DNA from: JASFBA01 sp034433695
GTDB lineage: Bacteria; Chloroflexota; Chloroflexia; DTKN01
Assembly: GCA_034433695.1 (NCBI GenBank)
Contig: DAOUAK010000007.1
Location: forward strand, 1-64,000
Reading direction: 5' to 3'
DNA: 64,000 bases
A program made the translations under genes and the position numbers. Positions within the stretch are counted from its first letter, which is position 1. Each line of letters starts with the position of its first letter. This document shows, piece by piece, positions 52,574-60,607 of this stretch. The notes beneath the pieces are model-generated. The model worked only from the letters and a program-made list of their open reading frames with translations, was not told the DNA's origin and did no database searches.

Positions 52574-54022
52574 ATGTTGACCCGCCAGATCGAACTGGGT
52601 GAGAGTCCGTCGGTCGAGATCGAAGGCGAGGGGGAGCTGCACATCCTGGGCACCGAAGAGCGTCTCCTGCGCCTGGAGACGGTACGAGAAGAGGATGTCG
52701 AGGTCCGCCAGGAGGCCGGCCGGGTGTTCCTGCGCCTGCACAACAATACCAGTCTCCTCCTGTGGCGGGAAACCCCGCTCGCCCTGCGCCACCTGCGGGG
52801 AGATGTCCGCGGGCGCGGCCTGAAGGGCCCCCTGGAGGTGGATAAAGTCGAAGGCGACCTGAGCCTCTCCGAGGTGGGCGAGGTGCACCTGGGCCAGATC
52901 GAGGGGGATGTCTCCATCCATCAGGCCGGCGACATCCACGGCCGGGGTGTCCTGAGCGGCGACCTCAGCCTGCGCCGCGTGGGAACGGTGGAACTGGCCG
53001 AAGTGGAAGGAGACGTCGCCCTCCACGAAGCCGCCTCCCTTTCCCTGGAGCGAGCCGGCGACGACCTCTCCGCCGGAGACGTGGCCGGCGATGTCCGGTT
53101 GAAAGAGGTCCACGGCGACGTCCTCCTGCGAGACATCGGCGGAGCGACCGAAGTGGGCCGGGCCGAGGGAGACCTGACCGCCCGCAATGTGCGCGGCGAC
53201 CTGCTTGTGGGGCGGGTGGACGGCGACATCGTTCTGGACACGGCCCTGCGGGAAGGCTGCACCTACCGCCTGGTGGGCCGGGGGGACATTGTCGTGCGCT
53301 GCCCGGAGGGAACGGCGGCCCGTTTCCTGATCCGGGCGTCGTCCTGGATCGTCCCCCCTTCCGAGGTGTACCGCGTGGAGCGTCGAGAGGAGGGAGGGGT
53401 GGCCGTGCAACTCGGTCAGGGTGGGCCGGACGTACACCTTGTGGCGGACGGCGAGGTGGTGCTGGGGCCGACCGGCGATTGGGAGCGCTCGGTACACGAC
53501 TTTAGCCGGCGCATGGAGGAGTGGGGCCGGCGCTTCGGCCGGCAGATGGAAGAATGGGGCGAGGAATTGCGGGAACGCCTGCAACGGACCGATTGGGAAC
53601 GCCTCGGTCGGGAAATCGAGGAAGCCACCGCCCGCGTCGCCCGGCTGGTAGAAACGCGCCTTCAGGAACTCGACCTGGACGAACTGAGCCGGAGGGCCGA
53701 AGAATCCGCCGTCCAGGCCGGAGAAAGGGTACGTCAGGTGGATTGGGAACGCATCGCCCAGAAGATCGAACAGGCCACCCGCCAGGGGATGGAACGCATC
53801 CAGGCCGGCCTGCAACGCCTTCAGGAACGCCTCCGCCGCCAGGCCGAAACGTCACCTTCTCCGCCGCCTCCGCCCCCACCTCCGGAGGCGCCTCCGCCGC
53901 CCCCGGAAAAGGAGGCTACCCCTTCCCCGCTGGATGAGGAGCGTATGGCCATCCTGCGCCTGGTGGAAGAGGGTCGCCTGACGGCCGATGAGGCTGCCGC
54001 CCTTCTGGACGCCCTGGAGTAG
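52574..54022 (+). CDS. DUF4097 beta-repeat protein with C-terminal SHOCT-like module
   Basis: A 482-residue protein. Residues about 70-225 form a beta-helix-like DUF4097 domain with recurring (V/L)xGD(V/L) steps about 20 residues apart (LRGDVRG, VEGDLSL, IEGDVSI, LSGDLSL, VEGDVAL, VAGDVRL, VHGDVLL, AEGDLTA, VRGDLLV, VDGDIVL). Residues about 300-425 are long charged helices with repeated WERLGREIEEATAR/WERIAQKIEQATRQ units. A proline-rich linker (SPPPPPPPPEAPPPPP) leads to a SHOCT-like helix pair (EERMAILRLVEEGRLTADEAAALLDALE). LiaX proteins have these two modules in the opposite order. No signal peptide is visible. ATG follows AAGGAGG. Confidence 0.85.
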   Translation: MLTRQIELGESPSVEIEGEGELHILGTEERLLRLETVREEDVEVRQEAGRVFLRLHNNTSLLLWRETPLALRHLRGDVRGRGLKGPLEVDKVEGDLSLSEVGEVHLGQIEGDVSIHQAGDIHGRGVLSGDLSLRRVGTVELAEVEGDVALHEAASLSLERAGDDLSAGDVAGDVRLKEVHGDVLLRDIGGATEVGRAEGDLTARNVRGDLLVGRVDGDIVLDTALREGCTYRLVGRGDIVVRCPEGTAARFLIRASSWIVPPSEVYRVERREEGGVAVQLGQGGPDVHLVADGEVVLGPTGDWERSVHDFSRRMEEWGRRFGRQMEEWGEELRERLQRTDWERLGREIEEATARVARLVETRLQELDLDELSRRAEESAVQAGERVRQVDWERIAQKIEQATRQGMERIQAGLQRLQERLRRQAETSPSPPPPPPPPEAPPPPPEKEATPSPLDEERMAILRLVEEGRLTADEAAALLDALE

Positions 54023-54040
54023 GGGCGTAACATGCATTTA

Positions 54041-54080
54041 GAGCAACATGTTGTTAAAAATGCAACGTATTGCTCGAGCA
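54041..54080. promoter_or_regulatory. A/T-rich palindromic region upstream of GNAT gene
   Basis: Contains perfect palindromes caacatgttg (54044-54053) and tgctcgagca (54071-54080), plus gagcaa (54041-54046) facing ttgctc (54070-54075). It separates the DUF4097 gene from the GNAT gene and could be an operator or terminator; no clear promoter is assigned. Confidence 0.4.
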
Positions 54081-54091
54081 GGAGGTGACCC

Positions 54092-55021
54092 GTGGAGATC
54101 GTCGCGGCCACCCCGAGCCGGCCTCTGGAGGCGGTACTGGAGGACTATCGCCGGCACTATGGCCTGGGCAAGGATGTGGTGCTGAACTTTCTGGTAGAAG
54201 CCCTGACCACCCGCCAGGCGCGGGCGTTGATGGCGGTGGAAGCCGGCCGGCCGCTGGGCGTCGTCATTTTCAGCCGGAGAGGGGACGAGGGCCGCATCCA
54301 CCTCCTGCACGCCCAAAGTCCGGATGCCCGGGAGGCTCTGCTCAAACGGGCGGAAGAGGAACTGGCCGGCCTCGGGAGGCTGGCCCGTCTTTCGTCCACG
54401 CTACCTTTTGGGGTCGGCGAGAGCCTGGCGGAGACCTTCTCCCGGCACGGCTACCGGAGCATCGGTCGGGGGCGCATGGTCCTGCCGCTGGAAACGCCCG
54501 TGCCGGAGGCGATCGTGCCGGCAGGTTACCGTCTGTTACCCTGGCAGGACGACCGCCTTCCGGATGCGGCGGCCCTCTTGCAGGAGGTCCACGCCGGCCC
54601 GGAGGACCTCGCCCTCTATCCCGACCTGGCCACCGTAGAAGGAGCCGAACGCCTCCTCCGGCGTTGCCTGGAGGGAGAGTTTGGCCTCTTCAAATCGGCC
54701 CTTTCCTTTATGGCGCTGGCGGAAGAGGAGCATGACCCGGCCCGTCCCCGGCTGGCCGGCCTTTGCCTTTCCGTCTGGCATCCCGGCTATCCCGGCCAGG
54801 GCTTTATCCTCGACCTGGGGGTGGCTGCTGCCCATCGCCGTAAGGGGCTGGGCCGGGCCCTGGTGCTGACCACGGCGCGGGCCTTTGCCCGGGCCGGTGC
54901 CACGGCCCTGGGCCTGGCCGTCAACCTCTCCAACCGCCCGGCCGTCTCCCTCTACGAAAGCCTCGGTTTTCACCTCGAAGAGCGTTTTCTCGTCTTCCAG
55001 CGGCCGGCCCTGCCTGCATAG
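54092..55021 (+). CDS. Double-GNAT acetyltransferase
   Basis: A 309-residue protein. The C-terminal half is a clear GNAT N-acetyltransferase: the acetyl-CoA loop AAHRRKGLGRALVLTTARAFARAGATALGLAV and the AVSLYESLGFHLEE terminal helix. The N-terminal half (about 1-140) looks like a second, degenerate GNAT fold (GVVIFSRRGDEGRIHLLHAQSPDAREALLKRAEEEL). GTG 54092 is directly behind AGGAGGTGA. Substrate unknown; it may or may not belong to the upstream operon, from which it is separated by 69 bp with palindromes. Confidence 0.87.
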   Translation: MEIVAATPSRPLEAVLEDYRRHYGLGKDVVLNFLVEALTTRQARALMAVEAGRPLGVVIFSRRGDEGRIHLLHAQSPDAREALLKRAEEELAGLGRLARLSSTLPFGVGESLAETFSRHGYRSIGRGRMVLPLETPVPEAIVPAGYRLLPWQDDRLPDAAALLQEVHAGPEDLALYPDLATVEGAERLLRRCLEGEFGLFKSALSFMALAEEEHDPARPRLAGLCLSVWHPGYPGQGFILDLGVAAAHRRKGLGRALVLTTARAFARAGATALGLAVNLSNRPAVSLYESLGFHLEERFLVFQRPALPA

Positions 55022-55056
55022 CGGGTAGGGGCAGGGCAAGGCCCCGCCTCTACCCG
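55022..55056. repeat. cgggtagg palindrome after GNAT gene
   Basis: 16-bp arms cgggtaggggcagggc / gccccgcctctacccg, 14 of 16 paired, 3-bp loop. It begins at the stop codon of the GNAT gene. Same family as 20086-20118. Confidence 0.75.
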
Positions 55057-55079
55057 GCAGGTGGGCCTGACTTCCAGAT

Positions 55080-55108
55080 TTGCGGATTTGAAGGCCGTGT
55101 AGTACAAT
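55080..55108 (+). promoter_or_regulatory. Promoter of metallophosphoesterase
   Basis: TTGCGG at 55080-55085, 17-bp spacer, TACAAT at 55103-55108. Followed by a leader of about 50 nt that carries a strong hairpin. Confidence 0.78.
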
Positions 55109-55121
55109 GGGGCGCGGCAAA

Positions 55122-55150
55122 CGGGGGAGAACCGTTTCTCCCCCGGTTTT
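55122..55150 (+). promoter_or_regulatory. Leader hairpin followed by T run
   Basis: Perfect 10-bp stem cgggggagaa / ttctcccccg with loop ccgt at 55122-55145, followed by gtttt. It lies in the 5' leader between the promoter and ATG 55165, where it could act as an attenuator or mRNA-stabilising hairpin. Confidence 0.6.
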
Positions 55151-55164
55151 CAGGTGGGAAACCG

Positions 55165-55899
55165 ATGCGTTTTGCGGTGATCTCCGACATCCATGCCAAC
55201 CTGGCCGCCCTGGAAGCCGTTCTGGAAGACATCGGGGACGGCGTGGACCGGATCTGGTGTCTGGGCGATGTCGTCGGCTATGGCCCGGACCCCAACGAGT
55301 GCGTGGAGCGCGTCCGTCGGGAGGACATGGTCTGTGTGGCCGGAAACCACGACTGGGCCTGCCTGGGGAAGGTGGACCTCCTGGAGTTTAACCCCGATGC
55401 CCGTCGGGCCTGCCGCTGGACGATGGAACAACTGACCCCGGAGAACCGGGAGTTTCTGGACCATCTGCCCGTTTCCCTGGTCATCGGGGATTTTACCCTG
55501 GTGCACGGCAGCCCGAGGGCGCCGATCTGGGAGTATATCACCCAGCCCGAAGCCGCCCAAGACAACTTCGGTTTCTTTGACTCCCGGGCCTGTCTGGTGG
55601 GGCATACCCACGTGCCGCTGGCCTTTTACCTGCCCCCGGGGGATAGGGCGAACTGCGAACGCTGCTGGCTGGGCGGGCTGGAGCGGCTGGAACTGGGTGG
55701 GGGGCGCTGGATTCTCAATCCGGGCGGGCTGGGCCAACCCCGCGACGGCGACCCTTCGGCTCCCTATTTTATCCTCGACACCGAGGCCATGACGCTGGAA
55801 ATACGCCGGGTGCCCTACCCGGTGGAGGTCACCCAGCGGCGCATGGAGGAGGCCGGCCTGCCGGGTAACCTCATCCTGCGCCTGGGCTTTGGGTGGTGA
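55165..55899 (+). CDS. Metallophosphoesterase (YfcE/MJ0936-like)
   Basis: A 244-residue calcineurin-like phosphoesterase. All five metal/catalytic motifs are present: DIHAN (D8, H10), GDVVGYGPDPNEC, GNHDWAC, LVHGSPR and GHTHVPL. The fold is like YfcE or MJ0936 phosphodiesterases acting on small phosphodiesters; the substrate is unknown. ATG 55165 follows AGGTGGG. The final 29 bp overlap the 3' end of the convergent recF gene. Confidence 0.92.
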   Translation: MRFAVISDIHANLAALEAVLEDIGDGVDRIWCLGDVVGYGPDPNECVERVRREDMVCVAGNHDWACLGKVDLLEFNPDARRACRWTMEQLTPENREFLDHLPVSLVIGDFTLVHGSPRAPIWEYITQPEAAQDNFGFFDSRACLVGHTHVPLAFYLPPGDRANCERCWLGGLERLELGGGRWILNPGGLGQPRDGDPSAPYFILDTEAMTLEIRRVPYPVEVTQRRMEEAGLPGNLILRLGFGW

Positions 55900-57088
55900 G
55901 GGTTACGCGCCCCTGCGTTTCCCAAACCCCGGCGGTGAGGCGAATGACCACGGCCTGCTCCAGCACCATCGGGTGAAAAACCTGCCGGTCGGCCGCCGTG
56001 ATGAGCACCTGGCCGCGGCCCTCCAGAAGCCATCCCTGTAAATAGTTCCTTCGCTCCGGATCGAGTTCGGAGAGGACATCGTCCAGGAGGACGACCGGCA
56101 TCTCGCCGCTTCGATCCTGCAACCACCCCACCTGAGCCAGTTTCAGGGCAATTGTAGCGGTGCGTTGCTGGCCGCGGGAGCCGTAGACGGCCAGGTCCAT
56201 CTCCCCCAGGAAAAAGCCCAGATCGTCCCGGTGCGGCCCCAGGAGAGTCATCCCTCGTTCCACTTCCTCGGGCCAGGCCCGGGCCATCGCCTGGCGGAAG
56301 GCATAGGCCACGCTCTCCTCATCCTCTTCGGGACGGCAGGGGACGTGGTGCCGGTAGATCAGCCGCAGCGGTTCGGGAGTGCCGGTCAGGCGGCCGTGCA
56401 AATTTTCCAGGAGCGGCGCAAGTGCCGTCACCAGGCGATGGCGGGCCACGATGAGGTAGGCGCCGTTCTGCACCATCTCCCGGTTCCAGAAGGCCACCTG
56501 TTCTCGGACCTCCGGCGGCAATTTCCCCGTCTCTTTCCATCCCTGAAGCAGCCGGTTGCGCTGGAGGACGACGCGCCGGTAGCGCTCCAGCGCCTGCCAG
56601 TAACGCGGGTCGGCCTGAAGGAGGACGGCGTCCAGGTAGTTTCGCCGGCGGGCGGGGGAGCCGGTGATCAGGTTGAGGTCCTCCGGCTCGAAGAGGACGA
56701 CCTGGAGCCGGCCGACCGCCTCCCGGGCCCGCACCGGCCGGCGGTTGAGAAAGAAGCGCTTCTGGCAGCGTCCGGTGAGCCGCCCCTGGGGGTCCACCAG
56801 GCGCTGGACGGCCACCTCCAGCGAAAGAAGCCCGTCCTTCCGCTCCACGCGGCCGGCGACGCGGGCAAAAGGGGGCAGACCCATTTCCGCCGGGGCTTCC
56901 CAGTGGATGAGTTCGCGTTCGGCCCCGGCCCGTGGGGAGCGGGCCGTCGCCAGAAGGACCAGCGCCTCCAGAAAACTCGTCTTGCCGGATGCGTTCGGCC
57001 CCCAGAGGACGGTGATCCCCGGCGAGAGGGAAACCTCCAGGCGGCGATAGTTCCGAAAATCCTTGAGCGCTACGTAAAGAAGGTGCAT
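55871..57088 (-). CDS. recF: DNA replication/repair protein RecF
   Basis: RecF loads RecA at gaps on single-stranded DNA with RecO and RecR. The 405-residue product has the SMC-like ATPase head: Walker A WGPNASGKTS near 29-38, the arm region around GRLQVVLFEPEDLNLITGSPARRRNYLD, the signature YGSRGQQRTATIALKLAQ and Walker B PVVLLDDVLSELD. ATG 57088 is chosen since the protein naturally begins MHLLYVALKDFRNYRRLE; no strong ribosome site is visible. It has an unusual about 20-residue C-terminal extension over the family end. dnaA, dnaN and gyrB are not adjacent. Confidence 0.94.
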   Translation of the reverse strand: MHLLYVALKDFRNYRRLEVSLSPGITVLWGPNASGKTSFLEALVLLATARSPRAGAERELIHWEAPAEMGLPPFARVAGRVERKDGLLSLEVAVQRLVDPQGRLTGRCQKRFFLNRRPVRAREAVGRLQVVLFEPEDLNLITGSPARRRNYLDAVLLQADPRYWQALERYRRVVLQRNRLLQGWKETGKLPPEVREQVAFWNREMVQNGAYLIVARHRLVTALAPLLENLHGRLTGTPEPLRLIYRHHVPCRPEEDEESVAYAFRQAMARAWPEEVERGMTLLGPHRDDLGFFLGEMDLAVYGSRGQQRTATIALKLAQVGWLQDRSGEMPVVLLDDVLSELDPERRNYLQGWLLEGRGQVLITAADRQVFHPMVLEQAVVIRLTAGVWETQGRVTLTTQSPGAG

Positions 57089-57148
57089 CACCGTAGGGGC
57101 GCCCTCGGAGGACGCCTGCTGGGGCCGGGGCAACCCGGGTGGTTGCCC

Positions 57149-60100
57149 TTACGGCGCCTCAAAGACCAGGATACGCCCGTTCCCCGAATCGCTCACATAG
57201 ATCCGGCCGGTTTCATCCACGGCGATACCGACGGGGATGGACATCGGCACCCGGCCGGCGTCCACCCCACTCCAGACCAGAAGGACCTTCCCCGCCCCAT
57301 CGGTAGCGGCCACATAGTTGCGTCCCGGGACGGTAAAGTAGACCTGCCCGCCGGGGGAAACGGCCACATACGGCTTGTTGTTATCTCCCGTGGAAAGTTC
57401 CCAGCCGGGAACCTCCCAGGTTGCGGCCGGCTGGGGGGAAATTCTTCCATCCGGGCCCGGAGCAAAGACCTGAAGGCGCATGTTCCAGGCGTCGGCGACG
57501 TAGAGACGGCCGGAGGCATCCACGGCCAGGCCGACCGGCTCCAGAAACTGCCCCGGGGCGGAGCCGGCCGTCCCCCACTGGTAGAGGTACTCGCAGGTCA
57601 GGCGGCCGGATTCATCCGGGCGAACCCGGTAGGCCAGGATGCGCTCGTTCCCCGTATCGGCCACATAGACATTCCCCTGGGCATCCACGGCGACGGCGCG
57701 GGGGCCGTAGAAGCCGAAGGGATGGGCAGCGCGGGCGTTAGCATCCTCTCCCGTATCCACCAGAATCCCCTCACCCCATTTGCCCAGGAAATTGCCTTCG
57801 CCGTCAAAGACCTGGATGCGGTGATTCCATGTATCGGCGACGTAGACATGCCCCTGCCCGTCCACCGCCAGTCCCCAGGGGGTCTTGAACTGGCCGTCCC
57901 CCATCTGCAGAGGGCCTTCGCCGTCGGGGTCCAGGCAGCCTTCGCCGGTCTGAAGGTCACAGTAGGTACCCCAGGAGAAAAAGTTCCCCTGCGCATCGAA
58001 GCGGACCACGCGGTGATTGCCGCTGTCGGCGACGAAGAGGTTTCCCTGGGCGTCCAGGGCTATAGCCCCCGGAGCCCACAACTGGCCGGAGCCGCTTCCC
58101 GGACTTCCCATCACCCTTATCGCCGTGCGTTCGGTGAGTTTTTGGAGATAGGGGTCCTCTTCGAGTGCGGAGGGGCCGGCCGGCAAGAGGTCGCTGCGCA
58201 CATAGAGGTAAAAGTCCTGGCCGGGAGCGACGAGGGGGACGCGCAACGCCTGACCGGGAGCAACGCTGGGGTTGCCGCCGTTCAGGGAAAGAAGCGTCTC
58301 GGAGGCGATGCCTAGGCGGGCGGCGATGGAGGCGAGGCTCTCGCCGGGCCGGACCTGGTAGGTAACCTCCGTGGGCAACTGGCGGTAGAGCCAGTAGTTC
58401 CAGAGGTCCCCCAGCCCTTTGGGGCTATATCTCCAGAACGCCAGGAGGGGCACCGTCTGGTAGCCTGCATCGGTTGCCCCGGCATAAAGGAAAGTCCAGC
58501 GCCGAAACGTCCCGTCCTCGGGAAATCCCCAGCGCGCCTTCAACCGCATCCCGGTATATTTTGCGGCCAGGACGGAACGCAGGGCCGGCTCGTGCTCGGC
58601 CAGGATCAGGACGATGTCGCCCTCGGTGCGGGGCACTCCCTGGCTTCCGTCGAATTCGGTGAGGGTGCCGGCCTGCTCAAAGGCGCGCAGATACCAGCGG
58701 AAGGGCCAGGCCAGCGTGTTCGTACAGGAGGGATCGGGGGGCTCCGTCGGGCAGGGGTTGTCCACCAGCACCCGGAGGCCATGCCCGCCGGTGGGGTCGG
58801 CGGACGTGCGCATCTCGCTCTTGCGGGTCTGGTCGCGGGACAGGCGTTCGATCTGGCGCACCACCAGAGGCACATCCGGCGCGGTCTGGTCGCGGACGAG
58901 CATCTCCTGTGGGGAGTCGCCGCCGTAAAAGTTCAGGAGGAAGGTGCTGCGGGCGGTATAGAGGGCCAGAAGGAGGAGGCCCAGGACGGCAAACGATTGC
59001 CCCAGGCGGCGGCCCTCACTCCGCCAGATACGCCAGGCCAGGAAAGCCAGCAGCCCGAGGACGATGAGGGCCAGGACACCCATCAGCAGGCTCTGGTACT
59101 CCTCGACACGGGGATGGGGCAACTGCCCCTGGCCCAGAATCACCAGGCCGCGCAGGGCAAAGGCCAGGAGGAGAAAGAGGGGGGCGATGGCCCACTCGCC
59201 GTGACGCCACAGTTTGCGCCAGGCACACCAGGAGGCGAAGCGTTCCAGGGCCAGACCGGAGAGGAGCATCCAGGGCAAAGCCACGTGCAGGAGAAGCCAG
59301 GGAGATTTTTCCCCGGCCCAGGAGAAGGCCAGGAAGGAGAAGACGGACCAGTAGGACAGGAAGACATGGAAGAGAGGAACGTCGAACGTTGAACGAGGAA
59401 CGTTGAACGAGGAACGGCCGGCTTCTTCCGTCCCAGAACGTCTCATCCGGGCCAGGACCAGCCCCAGGCCGGCCAATCCGGCGGTCAGGGCGATCGGCTC
59501 GTAGAGGGCCAGGAGGATGGGATAGTACGACCAGTCCCCCCCACCCTGGAGATGCCGTCCGGCCCAGTATTCGATTCCCCGCACCAGGCCGTCCAGAAAA
59601 CCGCGCGGATGGGTGAGAAAGGTGGTAAAGAAGAGGGCAAAGATCAGGCCAAAGACGCCCAGGGCGGTGAAAAAGGGGCGGGGGTCTTCCCGGAGAGAAC
59701 GCACCGCCTGCACCAGGGCGGAGGCATCGGCGCGGAGGAAAGAGAGGCCCAGGTAGCCCAGGGAGAGGAAGGCCAGCAGGATGAGGACGGCTTGCAGGAC
59801 GGGAACAACGCCCAGGGTGGCCAGGCCGGCCGCCCCCAGAAGGCCGACCACAAAGACCAGGCCGGCGATGGTCCTCCCCTCGGTGAGAAAGCGCTCTCCC
59901 TGGACCTGGAGGAGATAGGCCCACCCCAGGAAAGAAAGGAAGACAAGGCCGATGAGGAAGGAAGCCTCATGGGTGGTTACGGCCAGGGCCAGGCAGGCCC
60001 CGGCCAGGACCAGGTCGGCGGGGCGGCGTACCTCCAGGTAGCGGAAGAGGAAAAAGACTGCGCCCAGGGTAAAGAGGGCGACGAACGCTTCCGGCCGGGC

Positions 60101-60589
60101 AGAGCGGGAAAAGTAGACGAAGGAAGGAGAAAGGGCCAGCAGCGCAAGGGTGGCTATACCGCCCCAATGGCCCAGCCAGCGCCGCAGGGGGAAGGCCAGG
60201 GCCACGAGCAGCACGCCGGCCAGGGCCGGAGCCAGGCGGGCCGTGGCGTCGCTATCCCCGAAGAGGAAGTAGAAAAGGGCGGTCAGGTGGTAGAGAAAGG
60301 GGCCGTGGAAAGCCGGATCGTACCGATAGGGAAGGGCACCCCGGTAGAACTGCCAGGAGAACCAGGCATAGAGGGACTCGTCCGGATGCATCGCCCGGCC
60401 GCCCAGGTCCAGAAGGCGCAGGAGCGCCGCCGCAAGAAGCAGGCCCAGGAAGAGCCAGACCGGCACGGGGACGCGGGTCAGGTCCACCGTCCGGTCCAAC
60501 AACGAAAGCGGCCGGCCGACGCCTTCGTTCGCACGGGTAACCCTGGGGATCGCCCCCTCCTGAGCATATGGTCCTTCTCTTTCGGCCAT
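57149..60589 (-). CDS. Agl23-like GT-C protein fused to LysM and NHL repeats
   Basis: A 1146-residue protein. Residues 1 to about 550 form a polytopic GT-C part of the TIGR03663 (Agl23-like, flippase activity-associated) family: HPDESLYAWFSWQFYRG, FHGPFLYHLTALFYFLFGDSDATARL, SRSARPEAFVALFTL, and WAGEKSPWLLLHVALPW. A soluble linker follows. Around 740-787 is a LysM domain (YQVRPGESLASIAARLGIASETLLSLNGG). From about 820 to the end are NHL-type propeller repeats (GAIALDAQGNLFVADSGNHRVVRF, GLAVDGQGHVYVADTWNHRIQVF, AVAVDAQGNVYVADTGNERILAY and more). ATG 60589 follows AGGTGA. It lies 18 bp after a paralogous gene. Function is inferred as lipid-linked sugar handling with a wall-binding exterior. Confidence 0.87.
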   Translation of the reverse strand: MAEREGPYAQEGAIPRVTRANEGVGRPLSLLDRTVDLTRVPVPVWLFLGLLLAAALLRLLDLGGRAMHPDESLYAWFSWQFYRGALPYRYDPAFHGPFLYHLTALFYFLFGDSDATARLAPALAGVLLVALAFPLRRWLGHWGGIATLALLALSPSFVYFSRSARPEAFVALFTLGAVFFLFRYLEVRRPADLVLAGACLALAVTTHEASFLIGLVFLSFLGWAYLLQVQGERFLTEGRTIAGLVFVVGLLGAAGLATLGVVPVLQAVLILLAFLSLGYLGLSFLRADASALVQAVRSLREDPRPFFTALGVFGLIFALFFTTFLTHPRGFLDGLVRGIEYWAGRHLQGGGDWSYYPILLALYEPIALTAGLAGLGLVLARMRRSGTEEAGRSSFNVPRSTFDVPLFHVFLSYWSVFSFLAFSWAGEKSPWLLLHVALPWMLLSGLALERFASWCAWRKLWRHGEWAIAPLFLLLAFALRGLVILGQGQLPHPRVEEYQSLLMGVLALIVLGLLAFLAWRIWRSEGRRLGQSFAVLGLLLLALYTARSTFLLNFYGGDSPQEMLVRDQTAPDVPLVVRQIERLSRDQTRKSEMRTSADPTGGHGLRVLVDNPCPTEPPDPSCTNTLAWPFRWYLRAFEQAGTLTEFDGSQGVPRTEGDIVLILAEHEPALRSVLAAKYTGMRLKARWGFPEDGTFRRWTFLYAGATDAGYQTVPLLAFWRYSPKGLGDLWNYWLYRQLPTEVTYQVRPGESLASIAARLGIASETLLSLNGGNPSVAPGQALRVPLVAPGQDFYLYVRSDLLPAGPSALEEDPYLQKLTERTAIRVMGSPGSGSGQLWAPGAIALDAQGNLFVADSGNHRVVRFDAQGNFFSWGTYCDLQTGEGCLDPDGEGPLQMGDGQFKTPWGLAVDGQGHVYVADTWNHRIQVFDGEGNFLGKWGEGILVDTGEDANARAAHPFGFYGPRAVAVDAQGNVYVADTGNERILAYRVRPDESGRLTCEYLYQWGTAGSAPGQFLEPVGLAVDASGRLYVADAWNMRLQVFAPGPDGRISPQPAATWEVPGWELSTGDNNKPYVAVSPGGQVYFTVPGRNYVAATDGAGKVLLVWSGVDAGRVPMSIPVGIAVDETGRIYVSDSGNGRILVFEAP
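59376..59417. repeat. Heptamer tandem repeat inside GT-C gene
   Basis: Six contiguous 7-mers of the form NGAACGN: ggaacgt cgaacgt tgaacga ggaacgt tgaacga ggaacgg. Within the gene (minus strand) the 42 bp are read in frame and add the loop peptide SSFNVPRSTFDVP to the membrane protein. The corresponding loop of the paralogue lacks it. Confidence 0.8.
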
Positions 60590-60607
60590 CTTGTTCACCT
60601 GACGAGA

